Shown here piece by piece: positions 1 through 8,927 of a stretch of DNA of 48,255 nucleotides (the first letter of the stretch is position 1; each line of letters starts with the position of its first letter). Under the pieces are notes generated by a model. That model did no database searches, was not told where the DNA came from, and was given only the letters and a program-made list of their open reading frames with translations. Origin of the DNA: Paenibacillus senegalimassiliensis. Lineage in GTDB: Bacteria; Bacillota; Bacilli; Paenibacillales; Paenibacillaceae. Position numbers and translations under genes: made by a program. The stretch covers positions 1 through 48,255 of the forward strand of contig NZ_LN909032.1 in assembly GCF_001486585.1 (NCBI RefSeq), given 5' to 3'.

Positions 1-220
1 TCCGTCTTTCCCAAGTCTCCCATGCGAGAGACTTGCGTATCCGGTATTAGCTAACGTTTCCGTTAGTTATCCCAGGCTTACAGGCAGGTTACCTACGTGT
101 TACTCACCCGTCCGCCGCTAAGTTATTCAGGAGCAAGCTCCCGAATAACTCCGCTCGACTTGCATGTATTAGGCACGCCGCCAGCGTTCGTCCTGAGCCA
201 GGATCAAACTCTCCAATAAA
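1..220 (-). rRNA. 16S ribosomal RNA, 5' end (partial)
   Basis: The reverse complement starts with the conserved 16S 5' sequence GAGAGTTTGATCCTGGCTCA, followed by the GACGAACGCTGGCGGCGTGC block and V1. It runs off the left edge of the window after about 220 nt. V1 has a stem of the Paenibacillus type. Mature RNA probably begins near 220 (TTTATTGGAGAG). Only the first part of the gene is present, so genus assignment from it is tentative. Confidence 0.97.
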
Positions 221-288
221 GTGTTTGACTTGCTCATGTAAACTTGCTGACGAGAACTTTCGTTCTCTGTATTTCTTACTCACTCGTT

Positions 289-306
289 GTTCAGTTTTCA
301 AAGATC
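289..306 (-). promoter_or_regulatory. boxA-like antitermination site in the rrn leader
   Basis: The minus strand reads TGATCTTTGAAAACTGAACA in the leader between the rrn promoters and 16S. This resembles the Bacillus rRNA boxA (TGxTCTTTGAAAACT), where NusB/S10 antitermination factors load. The assignment rests on sequence resemblance and position. Confidence 0.6.
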
Positions 307-351
307 AAACCTTCATTTTTAACATCGCTTCGTTTCAGCAGCGACCTTTAT

Positions 352-381
352 AAGGTATCATACTGAGCTACCGTTAGTCAA
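352..381 (-). promoter_or_regulatory. rrn promoter P2 (proximal)
   Basis: A minus-strand TTGACT at 376-381 is followed after 18 nt by TACCTT (352-357) and directly by ATAAAGG. The geometry copies that of the distal promoter at 448-477, and the site lies about 130 nt upstream of 16S. The -10 hexamer is weak, so exact placement is uncertain. Tandem sigma-A promoters are usual for Bacillales rrn operons. Confidence 0.6.
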
Positions 382-447
382 GCTTTTTTTCTCACAAGCC
401 TTGTACAGCTTCGCGTGCAAGCTTGTCCCAGCGGAGAAGCGATTTAT

Positions 448-477
448 AATGTACCACAGATCACAAACACCAGTCAA
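448..477 (-). promoter_or_regulatory. rrn promoter P1 (distal)
   Basis: A minus-strand TTGACT at 472-477, an 18-nt spacer and TACATT at 448-453 are followed by ATAAA. This is the same layout as the proximal promoter. It lies immediately downstream of the bofA stop codon. An imperfect hairpin at about 394-427 separates the two promoters, but no T-run follows it on this strand. Confidence 0.6.
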
Positions 478-480
478 CCA

Positions 481-744
481 TCAAATCATGATTAATTTTA
501 AGCCCAGTAACAATGCTACACCTGGCAACCCTAGCACAAGCACTGTGCTTACCGTCACCAGGTTTAAGGGAATATAGACTTCAGTAATAAGCCCCGAGAA
601 ATTTATGACGTAGATACCTAGAGCAGCAAGTACAAAATGCAGGCCTAGCCGTGTAATCCAGGCAAACCCCAGCTTGCGCGAGAACAGGATATACAACAAC
701 AATACCAACGATACGATAAGAACCCCTGCGAGCACTAACTTCAC
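481..744 (-). CDS. bofA: Pro-sigma-K processing inhibitor BofA
   Basis: This 87-residue, almost wholly hydrophobic protein has the same length as Bacillus BofA. It shows two or three membrane segments (about residues 3-22, 31-50 and 62-85). In the family, BofA sits in the outer forespore membrane with SpoIVFA and holds the SpoIVFB protease inactive, so that pro-sigma-K is cleaved only after a forespore signal. Identification rests on length, hydropathy, the conserved C-terminal GLPGVALL segment and the order recR-yaaL-bofA-rrn seen in Bacillus. It is the last gene before the rRNA operon and probably belongs to the dnaX-recR transcription unit. Confidence 0.88.
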   Translation of the reverse strand: MKLVLAGVLIVSLVLLLYILFSRKLGFAWITRLGLHFVLAALGIYVINFSGLITEVYIPLNLVTVSTVLVLGLPGVALLLGLKLIMI

Positions 745-768
745 CTTTGTTTCCTCCCAATTATAGGA

Positions 769-1056
769 TTATGAACTCTCTCCAAAAAACGAGCCGTATC
801 GAAAAGCATCCCAATCCAGCTTGGCCTGCTTAGCCGCCTTCAAATGAATTTGATATCTTCGCTCAGCCGCCTCCAGAGTATAGATGGCTACATCTACCTC
901 ATCCGGTCCCACCGCCTGCTGAAAAGCAGTGTAAGCTTGCTCCCATTCCTTAAGAGCCTTGATCACCTCACCATAAAGCTCACGCTTGTGCTCCAGCATT
1001 TCTCCCTTGTACAGCATGTCCGTTCGGTTAGCAGCCCACCATTTCCACCTTTTCAT
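769..1056 (-). CDS. yaaL: YaaL family protein (DUF2508)
   Basis: This small, charged, mostly helical protein of 95 residues is rich in Trp, Lys and Glu. It carries a long amphipathic stretch (about residues 20-80) that may form a helical hairpin. The family lies between recR and bofA in Bacillales, as here, and its function is unknown. The ATG follows GGAGGGG with a 7-nt spacer. No signal peptide or membrane segment is visible. The assignment relies on position and on the DUF2508-like pattern (LIEAIKEWEQA-type segment, C-terminal aromatic RYGSFFG). Confidence 0.8.
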   Translation of the reverse strand: MKRWKWWAANRTDMLYKGEMLEHKRELYGEVIKALKEWEQAYTAFQQAVGPDEVDVAIYTLEAAERRYQIHLKAAKQAKLDWDAFRYGSFFGESS

Positions 1057-1197
1057 CGTTCGTCCCCTCCCTACGGTTTATTCCATATGTATCAAGATGG
1101 GGACAAACTTAGAACCTTGTCGTCGCAAAAAAAGAACCTCAAACCCCGGCTTGCACCAAAGGCTCAAAGTTCATCTTACAGGCTCTAACTATTCTCT

Positions 1198-1797
1198 TTA
1201 ATTAATCTCCCGGCGCCCTTCCAGCGCCTTCGACAAAGTTACTTCATCCGCATACTCCAGATCGCCGCCAACAGGCAGCCCGTGAGCAATACGGGTGACG
1301 CGGATATCAAACGGCCTCACCAGCCGGGAAATATACATCGCTGTTGCTTCCCCTTCAATATTAGGATTGGTGGCCAGGATGAGTTCCTTGACCCGCTCAT
1401 CGCTCAGCCGGTTGAGCAGTTCCTTAAGCCGGATATCCTCCGGACCTAAGCCCTCCATCGGGGAGATAGCTCCCTGCAGCACATGATAATAGCCATTAAA
1501 TTCCTTCGTTCGCTCCATGGCTACCAAGTCTCTGGATTCCTGCACAACACAAATCACCGACGCATCGCGAGTCTTATCCTGGCAAATACGGCAAGGGTCC
1601 GTGTCCGTAATGTTGCAGCACACCGAGCAATAATGCAGATTACGCTTCACGCTAACCAGCGCTTTGGCGAAATCAATGACATCATCCTCCTTCATGCGCA
1701 ACACATGGAAGGCCAATCTGGCGGCCGTCTTGGGACCAACTCCGGGCAAATGGGTAAACGCATCGATCAGCTTTGCGATCGGTTCGGGATAATACAA
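1198..1797 (-). CDS. recR: Recombination mediator RecR
   Basis: This 199-residue protein has the family's usual length and order. A helix-hairpin-helix region at the N-terminus ([14 protein letters not shown], about 17-30) is followed by a four-cysteine zinc finger (C57, C60, C69, C72) and a Toprim domain (about 78-175) with the [15 protein letters not shown] segment. RecR works with RecO, and with RecF at gaps, to load RecA onto SSB-coated single-stranded DNA. It lies in the conserved dnaX-ebfC-recR cluster, 26 nt after the ebfC stop, which suggests cotranscription. Confidence 0.97.
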   Translation of the reverse strand: MYYPEPIAKLIDAFTHLPGVGPKTAARLAFHVLRMKEDDVIDFAKALVSVKRNLHYCSVCCNITDTDPCRICQDKTRDASVICVVQESRDLVAMERTKEFNGYYHVLQGAISPMEGLGPEDIRLKELLNRLSDERVKELILATNPNIEGEATAMYISRLVRPFDIRVTRIAHGLPVGGDLEYADEVTLSKALEGRREIN

Positions 1798-1823
1798 TGG
1801 GGCCTCTCCTTCAGCTTACAAAA

Positions 1824-2144
1824 TTAGAACAGGCCTGGAATTTTCATTCCGCCCGTAAATTTGCCCATGTCTTGGTTAGCCAGCTCTTCGGCCTTGGTCA
1901 AAGCATCGTTCACAGCAGTGAGCACCAAATCCTGCAACATCTCTACATCGTCCGGATCTACAGCCTCCGGCTTGATCGTTAGGGCGAGCAGCTTCTTATG
2001 ACCGTTGACTTCAGCGGTCACCACACCACCTCCGGCACTGCCCTCCACGGTTTTGGTAGCCAGCTCTTCTTGTGCCTTCAGCATTTGCTCTTGCATTTTC
2101 TTCACTTGCTTCATCATTTGGTTCATATTGTTCACGTTGTTCAC
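1824..2144 (-). CDS. ebfC: YbaB/EbfC family nucleoid-associated protein
   Basis: This protein of 106 residues matches the family size (Bacillus YaaK about 107). The N-terminal helix is rich in Met, Gln and Lys ([17 protein letters not shown]). The conserved core [23 protein letters not shown] and the [10 protein letters not shown] segment follow. Members are dimers that bind DNA and affect nucleoid organisation. It sits between dnaX and recR, as in most bacteria, and is probably in one operon with them. Confidence 0.93.
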   Translation of the reverse strand: MNNVNNMNQMMKQVKKMQEQMLKAQEELATKTVEGSAGGGVVTAEVNGHKKLLALTIKPEAVDPDDVEMLQDLVLTAVNDALTKAEELANQDMGKFTGGMKIPGLF

Positions 2145-2191
2145 ATCTCCTTTTGAATGATCTGAATAATTCGTGCTACTTCTTGTAATGG

Positions 2192-3934
2192 TTATTCCTT
2201 GATGACAACCAGGTCATCACCAAAGATGTTCAGGGCTTCATCAACCCAAGGTTCCTTACTATCTCCGCCTTCTTCGGGAGGAGGCTCCAAGGCAAATGGT
2301 TCGCCAGGCTGCTCCGCGGTACCCTGAATGGCATCGTTCCAATCCTTGATCATCATCGTGACCAGACGGTACGGGGCCCCAAGCTTGCGCTCCAACACAC
2401 TCTCAATGAGTTGCTTGTTTGCCGCTTTCTCCGTGGTCTCGCGATGAATATCATTCTTGAAGGCAACCAGCACCGTGTCTTCGGATATCGAGACTGGCTC
2501 TCCATTCATGAACCAGGCATGGATGGTTACCCGCTCTTCCTTAACCGCTTGTAACACCTGATTCCACTTGTTCTGAATTTCCATAAATTCAGGACTGGTA
2601 CGGGCCGCAAGATATTGCTCCATCCCGGAAGGAATTTTGGCCTTGGAAGCCACTCTCGGAGCCGGGCTTCGTGAAGGCCGCTGGGTGGATGCCGAGGTAC
2701 TCCCTCCCGCTGAGGCGGAGAGTCCCCCTTGAACCGCTCGTTCCAGCTTGGCTTCCAGTTCAGAGATCTGCCGCTTTAGCTGGTTCATCTCAGATGCATC
2801 GATCGACTGAGCGGCACGGGCCTGTGCGGGCTGTTCCGTAACCTGTTCACCATTCAACGTACAGATCTTCAACAATGCCACCTCAAACAGCGTTTGCGGC
2901 TGCACAGCGTATTTCATTTCTGTCTGGTAATGATTCAAGGTGTCGATGATGCGAAATAGCTGAGGTTTGGAGAAAGACTGTGCAATCTCAACGAAGTCCT
3001 TCGGGTCCAATACCCGTTCCGTTAACTTGTCCGCCTTCGGCACCAGCTTAACCATTAACAAATCACGGAAATAGTAGAGGAGGTTCTCCATGCATTTATC
3101 TGCGCTCTTGCCCTCCTGCATAAATCCCTCAATCATTTGTAGCATGCCGCCAACATCTTCGGCAAGCAAGATCTTCGCAAGCTCGGCAAATTGCTGCGAA
3201 GCAATTCCCCCGGTCATATCCAGCACTTGCTGATAAGAGACCTGCCGACCGGAGAAGGAGGCAATCTGATCCAGAATGCTTAACGCGTCACGCATTCCCC
3301 CATCGGACAAGCGTGCGATGTATTCAATGGCTTCCTCTTCGGCTGTTATGCCTTCTTGCTCACAAATCACCCGTAGCCGAGCGCTTTGCTCCTCCAATGA
3401 AACCCGGCGAAAGTCAAAGCGTTGACAGCGTGAAATTACTGTAGCCGGAAGCCGATGAGGTTCCGTTGTCGCCAAGATGAACATCACATGTGGTGGAGGT
3501 TCCTCTAGCGTCTTCAGCAACGCATTGAATGCTTCCGTAGTCAGCATATGAACTTCATCAATAATATAAACCTTCTGTCGCACTTCCGTAGGGGCGTATT
3601 TCACCTTCTCGCGCAGATCGCGAATCTCTTCCACCCCGCGGTTGGATGCAGCATCGATCTCTAGCACATCCATCACGGCACCAGTAGTAATTCTTCGGCA
3701 CGCATCGCATTCATTACAAGGCTCCGCCGCCGGTCCCTTCTCACAGTTCACGGCCTTGGCCAAAATTTTGGCTGTTGAGGTCTTACCCGTTCCTCGCGGT
3801 CCGCTGAATAAATACGCATGTGACAACCGCTGCTCGCGGATGGCGTTCTGTAGCGTGCGGACGATATGCTGCTGCCCCACCATGTCTTGGAACGACTGTG
3901 GCCGCCAAGCACGGTACAGCGCAATATGCTCCAT
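2192..3934 (-). CDS. dnaX: DNA polymerase III subunits gamma/tau (DnaX)
   Basis: The clamp-loader ATPase has 580 residues from the chosen ATG at 3934, which follows AAGAGGTG with a 7-nt spacer; a longer in-frame extension upstream lacks such a site. Visible features are Walker A (GPRGTGKTS, 45-53), a zinc module (C64, C73, C76, C79), Walker B (IIDEVHM), sensor 1 ([20 protein letters not shown]) and the collar domain. A Ser/Pro-rich linker (about 430-475) is followed by the tau-specific C-terminal domain that contacts the polymerase. A -10-like TATAAT lies at about 3980-3990, downstream of the SRP RNA terminator, so dnaX may have its own promoter. Confidence 0.97.
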   Translation of the reverse strand: MEHIALYRAWRPQSFQDMVGQQHIVRTLQNAIREQRLSHAYLFSGPRGTGKTSTAKILAKAVNCEKGPAAEPCNECDACRRITTGAVMDVLEIDAASNRGVEEIRDLREKVKYAPTEVRQKVYIIDEVHMLTTEAFNALLKTLEEPPPHVMFILATTEPHRLPATVISRCQRFDFRRVSLEEQSARLRVICEQEGITAEEEAIEYIARLSDGGMRDALSILDQIASFSGRQVSYQQVLDMTGGIASQQFAELAKILLAEDVGGMLQMIEGFMQEGKSADKCMENLLYYFRDLLMVKLVPKADKLTERVLDPKDFVEIAQSFSKPQLFRIIDTLNHYQTEMKYAVQPQTLFEVALLKICTLNGEQVTEQPAQARAAQSIDASEMNQLKRQISELEAKLERAVQGGLSASAGGSTSASTQRPSRSPAPRVASKAKIPSGMEQYLAARTSPEFMEIQNKWNQVLQAVKEERVTIHAWFMNGEPVSISEDTVLVAFKNDIHRETTEKAANKQLIESVLERKLGAPYRLVTMMIKDWNDAIQGTAEQPGEPFALEPPPEEGGDSKEPWVDEALNIFGDDLVVIKE

Positions 3935-4009
3935 AATGCGGCACCTCTTCCTTTCCTTAAACGACGGATGTCGTTTCCTTATTATACTATAGCCTCTTGG
4001 TCTATGTAC

Positions 4010-4041
4010 AAAAAAAACACCCTTGTCCTCAGACAAAGATG
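4010..4041 (-). terminator. Terminator of the SRP RNA gene
   Basis: On the minus strand a 10-bp stem (CATCTTTGTC / GACAAGGGTG, with G-U pairs) and a TGAG loop are followed by eight T. It lies 20 nt after the predicted 3' end of the SRP RNA and before dnaX. Confidence 0.85.
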
Positions 4042-4060
4042 TATGCTTATTATCCTAATA

Positions 4061-4332
4061 TTACCGTGCACCCATTATTGATCATTGCGATCCGAGCGGC
4101 ACCTTCATGCCATAGCTCAGGACAGGTAACCCTCCGGCACAGGAACAATACTGCTTATGGCTGCTTCCTTCCGGACCTGACCAGGTTCACAGGCGTTCCT
4201 TGCGGAGGACCCGTCCATCAACGCCAGCCATAAAGACCAAACCTCACATCGACAAGACCTCTAACAGGAATTCAACCTCGCTATAGCGGATTGCGAGTTA
4301 CAGGGCACCGCTACCTCCCCGTCTAGCACGGT
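4061..4332 (-). ncRNA. ffs: Signal recognition particle RNA, large Bacillus type (scRNA)
   Basis: The minus strand holds the invariant SRP RNA core GGTCAGGTCCGGAAGGAAGC in helix 8. The 5' end CCGTGCTAGACGGGGAGGTA and the 3' end GGGTGCACGGT close on each other. The length of about 271 nt matches the Bacillus scRNA with an Alu domain, rather than the short 4.5S form. The RNA scaffolds Ffh for cotranslational membrane targeting. As in Bacillus, it lies directly upstream of dnaX. Ends are inferred from helix closure and promoter position. Confidence 0.96.
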
Positions 4333-4339
4333 GAAAATA

Positions 4340-4368
4340 AGTATATCTCATGCCTGTTTAAATTGCAA
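4340..4368 (-). promoter_or_regulatory. Sigma-A promoter of the SRP RNA gene
   Basis: TTGCAA (4363-4368), a 17-nt spacer and TATACT (4340-4345) read on the minus strand place the transcription start near 4332-4333. That is exactly where the SRP RNA 5' end was deduced from its closing helix. Confidence 0.85.
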
Positions 4369-4490
4369 CCGCCGCTAGGCAGGGGTCCGAATCTTCCGAT
4401 TTCTTACAACTCTACTTAGATTTCGACACCTTATTTTGATATATTAGTAGAATAGGAAACAGATGCCATACCATGAGAGAGGAGAACATC

Positions 4491-5747
4491 ATGAAGAAGA
4501 TTGGAAAACTATTGTTGGCTGCCACGCTCTTGGCTGGAGGCATCGCCGGCATTCAACCATCTCATTCCAGTGCCGCCGCTCCTGTCCAAATCTTACTGGA
4601 CGGATATCCATTGGCCTTTTCCGGAGATCCGATCATCGTGAGTGGGACTACCCTCGTGCCATTCCGATCTATTTCTGAAGCCCTAGGTATTTCCGTAACC
4701 TGGAATCAAGCGACGAAATCCATCTCCGCCGTCAAGGGAGAAGGAGCCAAAGCGCTACGGGTCGAGTTAACATTAGATAGTAGTACCGCCAAAGTGAACA
4801 ATAACTCCGTTACACTGGCTGTTGCCCCACGTTCTGTTAATGGAAACACACTGATTCCGCTAAGTTTCTTTAGTCAGCAATTTGGAGCCGGGGTTGCCTG
4901 GGACCAAGCTACCCGCACCGTTTCCATTACGTCGCCGCAAAAGCGTATGTATACACTTGGCTTCTATGCTATTTCTTCTTACTCCGAGGTTGCTGTTATT
5001 CCAAGCCTGGATGCCGTCGCTTTTGGCTGGAGCCGCATTGACAAGAACGGCCAATTCACACAAACGGGGGATGATTACAAGCTTCCCCAGGCTGCCGGGG
5101 ATGTTACCCCCGACTCGCTCGTTAAGGAGGCGGCCAATGATCGCACTCTGCCTTATCTTATGGTCTATGCCGGAGATGCTCAAGGTGAATTGACTAAAAT
5201 CATTGAGGATGCCACCCTTCGCGAACAAGCCATAAAGGATATGATTAATGCGGCAAAAGACAAATCCTTTCAAGGCATTTTGCTAGACTTTGAAGGTCTG
5301 GGTCTAACCACAGACAAAGCAGCCACACGACAAGCCTTCACCTCTTTTGTTAAGGACCTTGCCCGGCAAGCCGGGAACTCGGGCCTGAAGCTGGCCTTGG
5401 CACTGCATCCACTGAACTCATCATATCAAGGATATGATTATAAGGCTCTGGGCGTGCTTGCGGATGAATTGGTCATCATGGCTTACGATTATTTGCCGGG
5501 TGACAATAGCAATAAGCCGCAGCCTGCCGATAAGGTTGACGAAGCGATTCGGCTTGCGCTCAAGGAAACCTCCAAGAACAAGCTGATCCTGGGAATGAAT
5601 TTGAACAGTGAGGATCAGACCTCCGTCAAGACGCTCGTGGGATTAGCCAAACGGCATGACCTCAAGGGTATCGCCTTATGGCGCCTAGGGATCATCAAGA
5701 ATGAAGAGTGGACCAGCCTCAAGCAAGGCGTGGAGTTCAAGAAATAG
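4491..5747 (+). CDS. Exported GH18-fold protein with copper-amine-oxidase-like N-terminal repeats
   Basis: The protein has 418 residues from the ATG at 4491, which follows AGGAG at 6 nt; a frame six codons longer has no such site. A signal peptide (about 1-28, ending near SSAAAP) is followed by two copper-amine-oxidase-N-like repeats (about 30-148, motifs LVPFRSISEALG and LIPLSFFSQQFG). These are often wall-association modules in Paenibacillus. A TIM barrel of the glycoside hydrolase 18 family (about 155-415) follows, with LLDFEG (D266, E268), MAYDY and GIALWRLG. The family cleaves GlcNAc-containing polymers, and sporulation relatives act on cortex or coat. The substrate here is unknown. It is divergent from the SRP RNA gene. 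Confidence 0.85.
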   Translation: MKKIGKLLLAATLLAGGIAGIQPSHSSAAAPVQILLDGYPLAFSGDPIIVSGTTLVPFRSISEALGISVTWNQATKSISAVKGEGAKALRVELTLDSSTAKVNNNSVTLAVAPRSVNGNTLIPLSFFSQQFGAGVAWDQATRTVSITSPQKRMYTLGFYAISSYSEVAVIPSLDAVAFGWSRIDKNGQFTQTGDDYKLPQAAGDVTPDSLVKEAANDRTLPYLMVYAGDAQGELTKIIEDATLREQAIKDMINAAKDKSFQGILLDFEGLGLTTDKAATRQAFTSFVKDLARQAGNSGLKLALALHPLNSSYQGYDYKALGVLADELVIMAYDYLPGDNSNKPQPADKVDEAIRLALKETSKNKLILGMNLNSEDQTSVKTLVGLAKRHDLKGIALWRLGIIKNEEWTSLKQGVEFKK

Positions 5748-5765
5748 AATGAAGAGCTATGAATA

Positions 5766-5803
5766 CAAAAAAACGTCCCTTGCCACTGGGTGGCAAGGGA
5801 CGT
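5766..5803 (-). terminator. Terminator of rpmE
   Basis: A perfect 13-bp stem (5773-5785 with 5791-5803) has a 5-nt loop and seven T on the minus strand. It could also stop the convergent GH18 gene, but the plus side lacks a clear T-run. Confidence 0.92.
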
Positions 5804-5832
5804 TCTCGTCCAATAGTTGTTCAACGTAAGTC

Positions 5833-6030
5833 TTAGATGCCGTATTTCTTTTTAAATCTATCCACACGTCCACCAGCATCCAGGAATTTCTGTTTACCTG
5901 TGAAGAATGGATGGCAGTTGGAGCAAATTTCAACGCGCAGGTCTTGCTTCACGGAACCTGTTTCAAAGGTATTTCCGCAAGCACATGTTACCGTAGTTAC
6001 GTGATATTTCGGTTGAATTGCTTCGTTCAT
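5833..6030 (-). CDS. rpmE: 50S ribosomal protein L31 (zinc-binding type)
   Basis: The protein has 65 residues from the ATG at 6030, which follows AAAGAGGTG by 6 nt; an in-frame GTG three codons earlier overlaps that site. Two cysteine pairs (CACG near the N-terminus and CSNC in the [15 protein letters not shown] block) mark the zinc-containing form used under zinc-replete conditions. The C-terminus [13 protein letters not shown] is typical. It has its own strong terminator. In Bacillus rpmE directly follows rho; here a radical SAM gene lies between them. Confidence 0.97.
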   Translation of the reverse strand: MNEAIQPKYHVTTVTCACGNTFETGSVKQDLRVEICSNCHPFFTGKQKFLDAGGRVDRFKKKYGI

Positions 6031-6131
6031 CACTTTCACCTCTTTCCGCCCTGAGCCTCAATCGTGCACAGAGTTATAATGACACACAAACGAATTATAG
6101 CACGGCCCATCTCTTGACGCAATTGCTTGTT

Positions 6132-7400
6132 TTAGCCACGAACCTTGACCCGAGCTAGTTCAGCCGGAGGAACATGGGTGTAGGAGCCAATTACGACTTC
6201 AGGCAATTCATGCTGGAAAATTTCAATAGCTTGCTTCATACCTAATATTTCGCCCTCTGCCTTAGGAATCAGTTCCAGGTAGCTCTCGGGGTCAATATTG
6301 AGGTTGCGAAGCTGGATGAGCTTCACATCTGTACGTCGAATAAATTCGACCATAGCTTCCACTTCTTCCTCCCGATCCGTAACTCCGGGAAAGATCAGAT
6401 AATTAATAGAAGTGTACACACCTTGCTGGGCAGCATAACGCAGTGATTTCTCCACATTAGCAAGCGTATACCCACGTGGCTTGTAGTACGCATTATAATG
6501 GCCATCCAACGCGCTGATGGTACTTACACGCATAAGGTCCAGGCCTGCGTCCACGATACCACGAATATGGTCGCTTAAGCCCGCATTCGTATTAATGTTG
6601 ATATAGCCCATATCTGTCTGGCGCCGAACTTCCCGAATTGAATCAATAATCAACTTGGCCTGCGTAGAGGGCTCCCCCTCACAGCCTTGGCCAAAGCTAA
6701 TAATCGAATCCGGAGTAGTCAGATGTTCCATCATGATCTCCACCAGTTCTTCCACCCGCGGACGAAAATTCATACGCGTCTGCGGCGATACAAAGCCGCT
6801 ATCATCAGGTTGTTCCGAAATACAGCCAAAACAACCCGCATTGCAGGAATAGGAGACAGGAACTGCCCCCTCCCAGCGGTTCAAGAACGTATTGGAGGCG
6901 GTCAAGCACTCATATCCCAGCGCGCAATTGGATAAATGCTCATACAGACGATTCTCCGGGTAACGAGAAACATAAGATTTGACCTGACTCTTGAGTTCGA
7001 GTGGATCGCAGTTGAGCGGATTCCACTTCTCCGGATCATCCGACATCCGGGCGGTAACGTAAAACTGTCCGTCCTTCCAGACAACCGCGGAATAGCCAAA
7101 CAAAGGAAGCTTATAGTCCTTATCTGTCTTCACGTACCCCGGCAGGCAAAGACGGGTATAGCCTTGCGGAAGCAGAGCGCCTACCGCCTGCACATTGCCA
7201 GGGAGGGGCTTCATCTCACCGGTACTCGGGTCCATACCAATCGGCCGAGTAGATGGCAACCCCACCAGGGTCGCCCCCTCCGGAAGCGGGATTAATTCAT
7301 CCTCCATGATCTCTACAATCATATCCGCACTGCGGGCAAGCCCGTACAGCGAGGGATGATCGTAGACCTGTCCTTGCTCATCTGCATACACTAAGTACAT
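6132..7400 (-). CDS. Radical SAM protein, function unknown
   Basis: This 422-residue protein carries the radical SAM cluster motif C186-x3-C190-x2-C193, preceded by the AVPVSYSCNAG strand. Downstream elements include ISFGQGCEGEPS (GGE-like region), INTNAGLS and LIFPGVTDREEE. Residues 1-175 form an N-terminal domain not typical of minimal radical SAM enzymes, with two more cysteines (C159, C165) just before the cluster. These could bind metal or simply be structural. The fold resembles activases and MoaA-like enzymes, but no substrate can be read from the sequence. It lies between rho and rpmE, with about 60 nt to rho, so read-through expression is possible. Confidence 0.85.
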   Translation of the reverse strand: MYLVYADEQGQVYDHPSLYGLARSADMIVEIMEDELIPLPEGATLVGLPSTRPIGMDPSTGEMKPLPGNVQAVGALLPQGYTRLCLPGYVKTDKDYKLPLFGYSAVVWKDGQFYVTARMSDDPEKWNPLNCDPLELKSQVKSYVSRYPENRLYEHLSNCALGYECLTASNTFLNRWEGAVPVSYSCNAGCFGCISEQPDDSGFVSPQTRMNFRPRVEELVEIMMEHLTTPDSIISFGQGCEGEPSTQAKLIIDSIREVRRQTDMGYININTNAGLSDHIRGIVDAGLDLMRVSTISALDGHYNAYYKPRGYTLANVEKSLRYAAQQGVYTSINYLIFPGVTDREEEVEAMVEFIRRTDVKLIQLRNLNIDPESYLELIPKAEGEILGMKQAIEIFQHELPEVVIGSYTHVPPAELARVKVRG

Positions 7401-7442
7401 GTTGTTCTCCTCTTGCTTCTATTTGCTAATCAATAAAGGTAG

Positions 7443-7458
7443 TTTTTGAACACGCACT
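7443..7458. repeat. Solitary end of the TTTTTGAACACNCACT repeat
   Basis: The sequence TTTTTGAACACGCACT matches one terminus of the inverted-repeat element at 22787-22957, with one difference, and recurs at 27652. It ends two bases before the rho stop codon. No second terminus is nearby, so it is a remnant or a chance match. Confidence 0.5.
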
Positions 7459-7459
7459 A

Positions 7460-8815
7460 TTAGGCGTTATTGCCATTCGTGCTCCCCGCACCCGAGGATG
7501 TAGAGTTCGTTCGTGCAGACACGCTTCCTGTGCGTACCGGACGTCGCGCTCCGCTATTGGAAGACGCATTACCGGAAGCATCGAACGAAGCAAGGAATTC
7601 CGCATTCGTCTTGCTGTCCCGCAGCTTCTTCAAGAATCCTTCGACAAAATCATAGGAGTCGTTCATATTTTTGCGAATAGCCCAAATTGTATCCAGTTCT
7701 TCCTTGTTCAACAGCACTTCTTCTCGGCGTGTACCAGAACGGCGAATGTCGATAGCCGGGAATATGCGGCGTTCCGCCAGCTTCCGGTCCAGATGCAACT
7801 CCATGTTGCCCGTGCCCTTAAACTCTTCATATATAATGTCATCCATACGCGAACCTGTATCTACCAATGCAGTAGCCAGAATCGTCAGACTTCCGCCTTC
7901 CTCTACATTCCGGGCAGACCCGAAGAAACGCTTTGGACGATGGAAAGCCGCCGGGTCAATCCCCCCGCTGAGTGTACGTCCTGAAGGAGGAACAACCAGA
8001 TTATATGCCCGTGCCAGACGTGTAATACTGTCGAGTAAAATAACGACATCCTTCTTGTGCTCCACCAGTCGCAATGCACGTTGCAATACCAATTCCGCTA
8101 CCTTAATGTGATTCTCCGGAAGCTCATCGAAGGTTGAGGCAATGACTTCGCCCTTCACTGAACGTTGCATATCGGTAACTTCCTCAGGCCGCTCATCAAT
8201 CAGCAACACAAACAGTTCGATCTCGGGATTATTGGTTGAAATGCTGTTGGCAATTTCCTTAAGCAGCAAGGTCTTCCCTGCCTTAGGCGGAGCAACAATC
8301 AAGCCGCGTTGTCCTAACCCAACCGGAGCAAGCACGTCCATAATGCGGGTAGATAAGTGATTTGGGGAAGTTTCGAGCACCAGCTTAGTCTGTGGGTAAA
8401 GTGGAGTTAGTGCCGGAAAATGGAGGCGTTCCGCCGCGACTGCCGGATTCTCTCCGTTCACCGCATTGACCTGAAGCAGGCCGAAGTAACGTTCATTTTC
8501 CTTAGGAGTTCTACACTTCCCGGAGACGAGATCTCCGGTACGCAAATCAAATTTACGAATTTGGGAAGCAGATATATAGATGTCTTCGGTGCTTGGCAAG
8601 TAATTGATGGGTCTTAGAAAGCCGTAACCTTCAGGCAAAATTTCGAGTACGCCTTCCATAAACATCAATCCGCTTTGTTCGGCCTGCGCCCTAAGAATCG
8701 AAAAAATCAATTCCTTCTTCTTCAACTGACCGTAATAAGGAATTTGATATTGCTTGGCGAGCTTATACAGCTCCGTCAGCTTCATCCCTTCCAAATCAGC
8801 AATTTGCAGATCCAT
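7460..8815 (-). CDS. rho: Transcription termination factor Rho
   Basis: This hexameric RNA helicase that ends transcripts has 451 residues from the ATG at 8815, which follows AGGTGG by 9 nt; a TTG seven codons earlier lacks a site. In order it shows the N-terminal Rho helix domain ([13 protein letters not shown]), the cold-shock-like RNA-binding domain (about 52-120, GYGFLRP) and the RecA-type ATPase. The latter has Walker A ([11 protein letters not shown]), the Q-loop region and [20 protein letters not shown]. The last ~40 residues are a Ser/Asn/Gly/Thr-rich tail not present in most Rho proteins. murA lies directly upstream, as in Bacillus. Confidence 0.97.
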   Translation of the reverse strand: MDLQIADLEGMKLTELYKLAKQYQIPYYGQLKKKELIFSILRAQAEQSGLMFMEGVLEILPEGYGFLRPINYLPSTEDIYISASQIRKFDLRTGDLVSGKCRTPKENERYFGLLQVNAVNGENPAVAAERLHFPALTPLYPQTKLVLETSPNHLSTRIMDVLAPVGLGQRGLIVAPPKAGKTLLLKEIANSISTNNPEIELFVLLIDERPEEVTDMQRSVKGEVIASTFDELPENHIKVAELVLQRALRLVEHKKDVVILLDSITRLARAYNLVVPPSGRTLSGGIDPAAFHRPKRFFGSARNVEEGGSLTILATALVDTGSRMDDIIYEEFKGTGNMELHLDRKLAERRIFPAIDIRRSGTRREEVLLNKEELDTIWAIRKNMNDSYDFVEGFLKKLRDSKTNAEFLASFDASGNASSNSGARRPVRTGSVSARTNSTSSGAGSTNGNNA

Positions 8816-8927
8816 AATAAAATACCACCTATTCAATTTTTTTGGAATCTATGAAATACAGCAGAATGATAGACTTACTGACACAGTATTCCCTGTTGTG
8901 CCAGGCTTATGCGGGAAAAGCAGAAAG

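Noticed and set aside
394..427. Hairpin between the two rrn promoters considered as a terminator
   Set aside because: The stem is imperfect and on the minus strand it is followed by a purine-rich A-run rather than T.
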